A stretch of 37,019 nt of DNA, from assembly GCA_020721655.1 (NCBI GenBank), contig DYMG01000013.1:4320-41338 (forward strand), written 5' to 3'. The notes beneath the pieces are model-generated. The model saw only the letters and a list, made by a program, of their open reading frames with translations. It was not told where the DNA came from and made no database searches. Every line of letters begins with the position of its first letter. Position 1 is the first letter of the stretch. Position numbers and translations under genes: made by a program. Source of the DNA: Paludibacter propionicigenes (GTDB lineage: Bacteria > Bacteroidota > Bacteroidia > Bacteroidales > JAFGXI01). Below, one piece after another: positions 32,881 through 37,019 of this stretch.

Positions 32881-33138
32881 TTAATTTAATTTATTGATTA
32901 GTATTTTAATATTTGCACCAGGTATTTTTCCAATTTTACCTGCAAGTGAGTTAATTGTGTTAACCTCTGATTCTAAAACGAGGGTTATGATGTTGAAACT
33001 TTTGTATGGAATGGAAAGCCCTTGACGTGCAATAATTTCTGATGCGTATTCGCTTAGAATATTATTTACCATAGAAATATGGCTACTATTTTTTTCTATA
33101 GTAATAAGTGCCGAAGCTATTTTTTTATCCTTTTCCAT
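32881..33138 (-). CDS. TM1266-type iron-only hydrogenase system regulator
   Basis: An 85-residue ACT/ferredoxin-fold-like protein (IASALITIEKN, then a helix and FNIITLVLESEVNTINSLAGKIGKIPGANIKILI) of the family named from Thermotoga TM1266, found beside [FeFe] hydrogenase maturases. Its exact role is not established; it is thought to be regulatory. It sits between hydA and hydG: 163 bases after hydA (with a terminator-like hairpin in the gap) and one base before hydG, so it opens the maturase part of the operon. Confidence 0.88.
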   Translation of the reverse strand: MEKDKKIASALITIEKNSSHISMVNNILSEYASEIIARQGLSIPYKSFNIITLVLESEVNTINSLAGKIGKIPGANIKILINKLN

Positions 33139-33224
33139 AAGTTAATACTAAAAGATTAGGTTTTTATTTTATGTAAAATACTCAATATTAAGATTTTGTC
33201 TTTATATTAAGTTGCAATTTAATA

Positions 33225-33257
33225 AAAGAGTGCTCACAACAAAGTGAGCAACTCTTT
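33225..33257 (-). terminator. Hairpin between hydA and the regulator gene
   Basis: AAAGAGTGCTCAC (33225-33237) pairs with GTGAGCAACTCTTT (33244-33257): 7 bp, one bulged A, then 6 bp, with a 6-base loop. On the minus strand it is followed by TATT. It may be a partial terminator or an mRNA end stabiliser that sets different levels of structural and maturase genes. Confidence 0.6.
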
Positions 33258-33301
33258 AATTTGAAAATAATTTTTTAAAAGAACCTATAAAAACTAACTA
33301 A

Positions 33302-35086
33302 CTAATATCTATTGCGTTTGCGATAGTGAGTATGAAGTAATTCGTGCGATTTATGTCCGAGAGGTTTTACTAAAAATTCGTCGTAAATTTTTATAATTTC
33401 TGGATTTTCGTGCGACATACGAATAGGTTTAGACATATCTTCTTCGTAAATTGCTTTTGTTCTTTTTGCACGAATTTCGGCATTTGTAGGAATTGGTTGT
33501 CCGCCACCACCAATGCAACCACCTGGGCAACCCATAACTTCAATGAAGTGGTAGGGTGATTTTTCGGCAGCAATTTCGTCCATAATTATTCTTGCATTTT
33601 TAAGTCCGTGAGCAACTGCTACGTTTAAATTTGCACCTTCTAAAAATTTCCAATCAGGAAGACAGCCTTCAATTTTAACACTTGCGGCTCTTATACCGTC
33701 GGTTCCGCGTACAGCGGTAATATTTAGATTTTCGAAAGGAACACTTCTTCCTGTAACAACTGCGTATGCTGTACGTAGTGCGGCTTCCATAACTCCACCT
33801 GTTGCTCCAAAAATTACTGCGGCACCGGTCGATTCTCCCATAATGCTATCGAATTTAGAATCTTCTAAGTTTTTGAAGTTTAAACCAGCTTGTTTTATCA
33901 TTAATCCAAATTCTCTTGTGGTTAAACCCGCATCAATATCTCTATAACCGCTAGAGTTCATTTCCGGACGGTTAGCTTCGTATTTTTTTGCAGCACAAGG
34001 CATAATTGCAACGCTTACAATGTTTTTAGGGTCTATACCTTTCTTTTGGGCGTAGTATGTTTTTGTTAGTGCACCAAACATTTGTTGAGGCGATTTGCAA
34101 GTAGATAAGTGTCCTAAGTGATTTGGGAACATGTGTTCTATAAATTTAACCCAACCCGGAGAACAAGAAGTTATCATAGGAAGTTTTACTTCTTTATTTG
34201 AGTCAACTAACACAGCTTTTAGTCTGGTAAGAAGTTCGTTTCCTTCTTCAATAATTGTAAGGTCGGCGGCAAAATCGGTATCTAAAACAGAATCTACACC
34301 CATTTTACGCATAGCTGTAACCATTTTTCCAGTAACTCGTGTGCCTATTTCGTAGTCGAACATTTCGCCAAGAGCCACACGTACTGATGGAGCTGTGTTC
34401 ATAACAACGTGTTTTGTAGGGTCTCCAATTGCGTCCCAAACATCATTAAAATAGCGACGTTCGGTTAAAGCTCCTGTTGGACAACGATTTACGCACTGTC
34501 CGCAATTTGTGCAAACAACTTCGTTAAAAGGTAGGTCCATAAATGTAGAAATTTTCATTTCATGACCTTTATTTGCGGCAGTTAGTGCGTTTACGTGTTG
34601 TAATTCGGCACAGGTTCTTACGCAACGTTGGCATCTAATGCATTTGCTGTCGTCTTTTTCTATAGACCACGATGACTTATCTACTTTTATATTTGGTTTT
34701 AGAACGCTTAAATATTTATTGCCATCTACATTATATTCTGCTGCTAAATTTTGTAATTCGCAGTTTGTATTTCTGTAGCAAGTGGTACATTGAGTATTGT
34801 GTTCAGAAATTAATAGAGAAACTATGTCTTTTCTAGCATTTCTAACTTTAGCTGTGTTTGTAAAAATTTCCATTCCGTTTTCGGCTGGAGTTGCACAAGA
34901 TGCTTCTAATCTGTCTTTTCCTTTTACCTCTACAACACAAACTCTACAATTACCTGCAACACAAAGGTCTTCGTGGTGGCAAAGGGTAGGAATATTTACG
35001 TTTATTTTTTTTGCGGCATCTAATATGGTCATTCCTTTTTCGACTTCTATTGTTTGCCCGTCTATTATTAAATTTATGGTTGACAT
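33302..35086 (-). CDS. hydA: [FeFe] hydrogenase catalytic subunit HydA
   Basis: A 594-residue hydrogenase large subunit with its own electron wires. N-terminal 2Fe-2S ligands are Cys36, 47, 50 and 64. The His-Cys 4Fe-4S site is His96, Cys100, 103 and 109. Two ferredoxin-type 4Fe-4S sites follow (Cys149/152/155/159 and Cys192/195/198/202). H-cluster ligands are Cys308 (TSCSPGW), Cys363 (MPCAAKKYE), Cys520 and Cys524 (GCPGGCIGGGGQP). Ser309 takes the place of the usual proton-relay Cys. Architecture and neighbours match the NADH-linked trimeric HydABC group. It starts 59 bases after hydB. Confidence 0.97.
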   Translation of the reverse strand: MSTINLIIDGQTIEVEKGMTILDAAKKINVNIPTLCHHEDLCVAGNCRVCVVEVKGKDRLEASCATPAENGMEIFTNTAKVRNARKDIVSLLISEHNTQCTTCYRNTNCELQNLAAEYNVDGNKYLSVLKPNIKVDKSSWSIEKDDSKCIRCQRCVRTCAELQHVNALTAANKGHEMKISTFMDLPFNEVVCTNCGQCVNRCPTGALTERRYFNDVWDAIGDPTKHVVMNTAPSVRVALGEMFDYEIGTRVTGKMVTAMRKMGVDSVLDTDFAADLTIIEEGNELLTRLKAVLVDSNKEVKLPMITSCSPGWVKFIEHMFPNHLGHLSTCKSPQQMFGALTKTYYAQKKGIDPKNIVSVAIMPCAAKKYEANRPEMNSSGYRDIDAGLTTREFGLMIKQAGLNFKNLEDSKFDSIMGESTGAAVIFGATGGVMEAALRTAYAVVTGRSVPFENLNITAVRGTDGIRAASVKIEGCLPDWKFLEGANLNVAVAHGLKNARIIMDEIAAEKSPYHFIEVMGCPGGCIGGGGQPIPTNAEIRAKRTKAIYEEDMSKPIRMSHENPEIIKIYDEFLVKPLGHKSHELLHTHYRKRNRY

Positions 35087-35145
35087 TTTTTTTATTTTTT
35101 ATTTTAGTAAAACTTTATTTTATAGAAAACTAATTTTGTAGTATT

Positions 35146-36309
35146 CTAATAAAGCATTTCTTCTCTAAAGTTTTTAACAATTGAAGCAAAAGAGTTAGTA
35201 ACAGACTGTCCTAAGCCACATTTAGAAGTTATTTTCATAGTTTTGCTTAGTTTAATGAGTTCGTCGAGATATGTATCGGGTTTTTCTCCAGATTTAACAG
35301 CTTCAATACCTTTAAGTAGTTGTTGAGTTCCAACTCTGCAAGGAGTACATTGCCCGCAAGATTCTTCTGCAAAAAAATCAAGATAATTGTGAATTACATT
35401 GTACATTGAGCGGGTGCTGTTAAAAAGCATTGTTGCACCTCCAGTTGTGTTACCTTCACCAATTATTGATGTTTCAAATTCTTTTCTAGGTATACAAAAG
35501 CCAGCAACACCGCCTATTTGAACGGCTTTTGTGTCGCCGTCGCCAAATTCATTTACGAAATCGGATATTTTCATTCCTAATTCTAGTTCGTGAACGCCTT
35601 CTTTTGGTGAGTCGCCAGATATTGAGAATAATTTAGAGCCTCTTTGGTCTTTTGTTCCGTATGTTTTATATTCGGTAGAACCATATCTGCATACCATTGT
35701 TGCTGATGCAAAAGTTTCTACGTTGTTTACCAATGTTGGTTTTCCTAAGAATCCGTTTTGAATAGGGAAAGGTGGTTTGTTTCTTGGTTCGCCTCTTTTT
35801 CCTTCCATAGATTCTATTAGAGCTGTTTCTTCTCCGCAAACGTAAGCTCCGGCTCCGTTAAAAATTTCAATTGAAAAAGTTAGTCCAAATTTTTTTGAGT
35901 ATTCATCAAAAATTGCAAGTTCTTTTTTAAGTTCAGGAATTAAGTATTTGTATTCGGCACGTAGGTATATTATACCGTGTTTTGCGTTTCCAATCCAAGC
36001 AGCAATAGCCATTCCGGAAATAACTTTACGTGGCACTTCAACAAGTAGTTTGCGGTCTTTAAAGGTTCCGGGTTCGCCTTCGTCGGCATTACATATTACA
36101 TATTTTTCTTCGTTGTTTTCTGCTGCAAAAAATTTCCATTTTAAACCTGTTAGGAAACCGGCACCACCTCTGCCTTTTAAGCCCGATTCTATTAGCTCAT
36201 TTACGACAAAAGTTTTATCCTTTTGCATTGTGTTTTTGAGTATTTCGTATGGTTCTACAGAATACGGACTAAAAATTATATCTGCTTTATTTAATTTATT
36301 GTTTGCCAT
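35146..36309 (-). CDS. hydB: NADH-dehydrogenase-like hydrogenase subunit HydB, short form
   Basis: A 387-residue NuoF-like flavoprotein that exchanges electrons between NAD(H) and HydA. The NADH/FMN site is seen in GRGGAGFLTGLKWKF (46-60), CNADEGEPGTFKDR (73-86) and GAGAYVCGEETALIESMEG (152-170). One 4Fe-4S site is complete: Cys318, 321, 324 and 364. Larger HydB proteins, such as that of Thermotoga, also carry an N-terminal 2Fe-2S thioredoxin-like domain and C-terminal ferredoxin domains; both are absent, and the gene has a normal start and stop with no sign of decay. It lies 10 bases after hydC. Confidence 0.95.
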   Translation of the reverse strand: MANNKLNKADIIFSPYSVEPYEILKNTMQKDKTFVVNELIESGLKGRGGAGFLTGLKWKFFAAENNEEKYVICNADEGEPGTFKDRKLLVEVPRKVISGMAIAAWIGNAKHGIIYLRAEYKYLIPELKKELAIFDEYSKKFGLTFSIEIFNGAGAYVCGEETALIESMEGKRGEPRNKPPFPIQNGFLGKPTLVNNVETFASATMVCRYGSTEYKTYGTKDQRGSKLFSISGDSPKEGVHELELGMKISDFVNEFGDGDTKAVQIGGVAGFCIPRKEFETSIIGEGNTTGGATMLFNSTRSMYNVIHNYLDFFAEESCGQCTPCRVGTQQLLKGIEAVKSGEKPDTYLDELIKLSKTMKITSKCGLGQSVTNSFASIVKNFREEMLY

Positions 36310-36319
36310 GACTTTATTT

Positions 36320-36784
36320 TTATTTGTTTCTATAATTACGAATAATCTCGTGAATTTTCTCGGGTGTTAAATGAGTGAAAGGCTCGTTGTTTATAAGCAT
36401 TGCAGGTCCAGAATCGCATAAGCCTAAACAATTTGTTTGTAAAAGGGTAAACTTTTTGTTTATTGTAGTTTCTCCTAATTTTATTCTTAATTCGTCTTCT
36501 AATGCTTTTAAAATTTTATGCTTTCCTTTCATATCGCAAGTAATAGATTTGCAAATTCTAATTACATATTTACCAACCTCTTTATCTTCAATAAAGGAAT
36601 AAAATGAAGCTGTTCCGTAAACATCTGCTGCAGATATATCTAAAGCTTTTGCAATGCAAATCATATCTTCGTTATCGACATAATTTTTTTTCTCTACAAT
36701 ACCATTTAATATTGGTATAAGAGCTTTACGTTCTCGCCCGTAACGCTCAATTTTTTCTTGAATTATTTTAGCAACTTCTGCCAT
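36320..36784 (-). CDS. hydC: Hydrogenase subunit HydC (NuoE-like 2Fe-2S protein)
   Basis: A 154-residue thioredoxin-fold 2Fe-2S protein that partners HydB. The cluster ligands are Cys78 and Cys83 (RICKSITC) with Cys119 and Cys123 (TNCLGLC). The helical N-terminus with DVYGTASFYSF (54-64) is typical of NuoE/HydC. It is the first gene of the hydrogenase cluster; the gap upstream (36785-37019) contains no gene but holds palindromes that may control the operon. Confidence 0.95.
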   Translation of the reverse strand: MAEVAKIIQEKIERYGRERKALIPILNGIVEKKNYVDNEDMICIAKALDISAADVYGTASFYSFIEDKEVGKYVIRICKSITCDMKGKHKILKALEDELRIKLGETTINKKFTLLQTNCLGLCDSGPAMLINNEPFTHLTPEKIHEIIRNYRNK

Positions 36785-36825
36785 AATATTATTGTTAAAT
36801 TTATTTTATAAATGTATTTCGCATT

Positions 36826-36833
36826 TAAAAATA
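36826..36833 (-). promoter_or_regulatory. Possible -7 element for the hydrogenase operon
   Basis: On the minus strand this reads TATTTTTA, one base off TAnnTTTG. A start near 36820 would put the palindrome at 36859-36876 about 47 bases upstream, a spacing that suits an activator. A second candidate, TATATTTA, lies at 36929-36922. Neither is strong. Confidence 0.25.
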
Positions 36834-36858
36834 GTTCTATGATTTTTAATGTGCTATT

Positions 36859-36876
36859 TAATGATTTTTATCATTA
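36859..36876. promoter_or_regulatory. CRP/FNR-like palindrome upstream of hydC
   Basis: TAATGAT-TTTT-ATCATTA has two 7-base arms that are perfect reverse complements around a 4-base spacer. The core TGAT-N4-ATCA equals that of the FNR box (TTGAT-N4-ATCAA) apart from the outermost bases. It lies 75-92 bases before the hydC start. Confidence 0.5.
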
Positions 36877-36988
36877 GTTTGTTTTGTAAATTGCTTTTTA
36901 GGTTGTTTTTTTAGGATAGTGTAAATATACCTAATTTTTTATAAATATTTGCATTTTGGAATTAAAAATTTAATTTATTGTGATACAT

Positions 36989-37002
36989 TTGTTGAACAAC
37001 AA
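36989..37002. repeat. Second inverted repeat upstream of hydC
   Basis: TTGTTG-AA-CAACAA has 6-base arms with a 2-base spacer, about 205 bases before hydC. It may be an operator for this operon or for a gene beyond the window edge. Confidence 0.35.
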
Positions 37003-37019
37003 TAGAAAAATTAGAAAAA

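Noticed and set aside
35948-36370. Plus-strand open frame of 140 codons
   Set aside because: It lies antisense across hydB and the hydC end, both confidently identified.
36785-37019. Small gene or tRNA in the gap before hydC
   Set aside because: No plausible coding frame and no cloverleaf were found; the gap holds only inverted repeats and weak promoter-like elements.

Overview
The window is a low-GC, AT-rich chromosomal segment that looks like Bacteroidota, probably an anaerobic Bacteroidales-type organism. The evidence is the lineage-typical gene set (DUF4293 membrane protein, PorT-like outer-membrane barrels, an ECF sigma/anti-sigma pair, TPR-SpoIIE phosphatase, AddB-like nuclease), promoter elements of the Bacteroidetes form TTTG-N19-TAnnTTTG, and an [FeFe]-hydrogenase locus that implies fermentative H2 metabolism. 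No tRNA, rRNA, insertion sequence, prophage or CRISPR array was seen. Coding density is high and no gene-free stretch exceeds about 240 bases.

Layout. 1-6983 (minus strand): a GT-C membrane glycosyltransferase-like gene cut by the window edge, an AddB-like nuclease, then a secreted TPR protein and a large CAP/OmpA-like periplasmic protein whose genes overlap by 4 bases. 7205-8236 (plus): ilvE. 8293-10904 (minus): DUF4293 protein, beta-barrel protein and mnmE. 10979-15806 (minus): an ECF sigma factor, its probable anti-sigma factor and several outer-membrane barrels, one with a poly-Asn tract. 15934-17603 (plus): M48 protease and a MORN-repeat lipoprotein. 17756-20011 (minus): TPR-transmembrane-SpoIIE phosphatase. 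20089-26009 (plus): holB, a Wzx-like flippase, a two-gene HdrCE/HdrB-like membrane redox module, and sucD. 26220-28538 (minus): a membrane receptor with HAMP, GAF, coiled-coil and PAS regions. 28712-36784 (minus): an OB-fold secreted protein and the complete hydrogenase cluster, transcribed in the order hydC-hydB-hydA-regulator-hydG-hydF-hydE.

How the genes work together. The hydrogenase cluster encodes all three structural subunits and all three H-cluster maturases, so it should be sufficient for an active NADH-linked [FeFe] hydrogenase. HydB is short: it has the FMN/NADH core and one 4Fe-4S site but no N-terminal or C-terminal ferredoxin-like domains, which bears on whether the enzyme bifurcates electrons. 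The HdrB-like protein at 24209 keeps its C-terminal CCG cluster site, but its N-terminal CCG site has Ser/Asp where relatives have Cys. A TGAT-N4-ATCA palindrome upstream of hydC suggests control by a CRP/FNR-type regulator.

Several starts were revised from the longest open frames: mnmE (GTG at 9666), the barrel gene at 14765, M48 (15934), the OB-fold gene (29083) and hydE (30221). Family assignments rest on recognised motifs, not on database searches.
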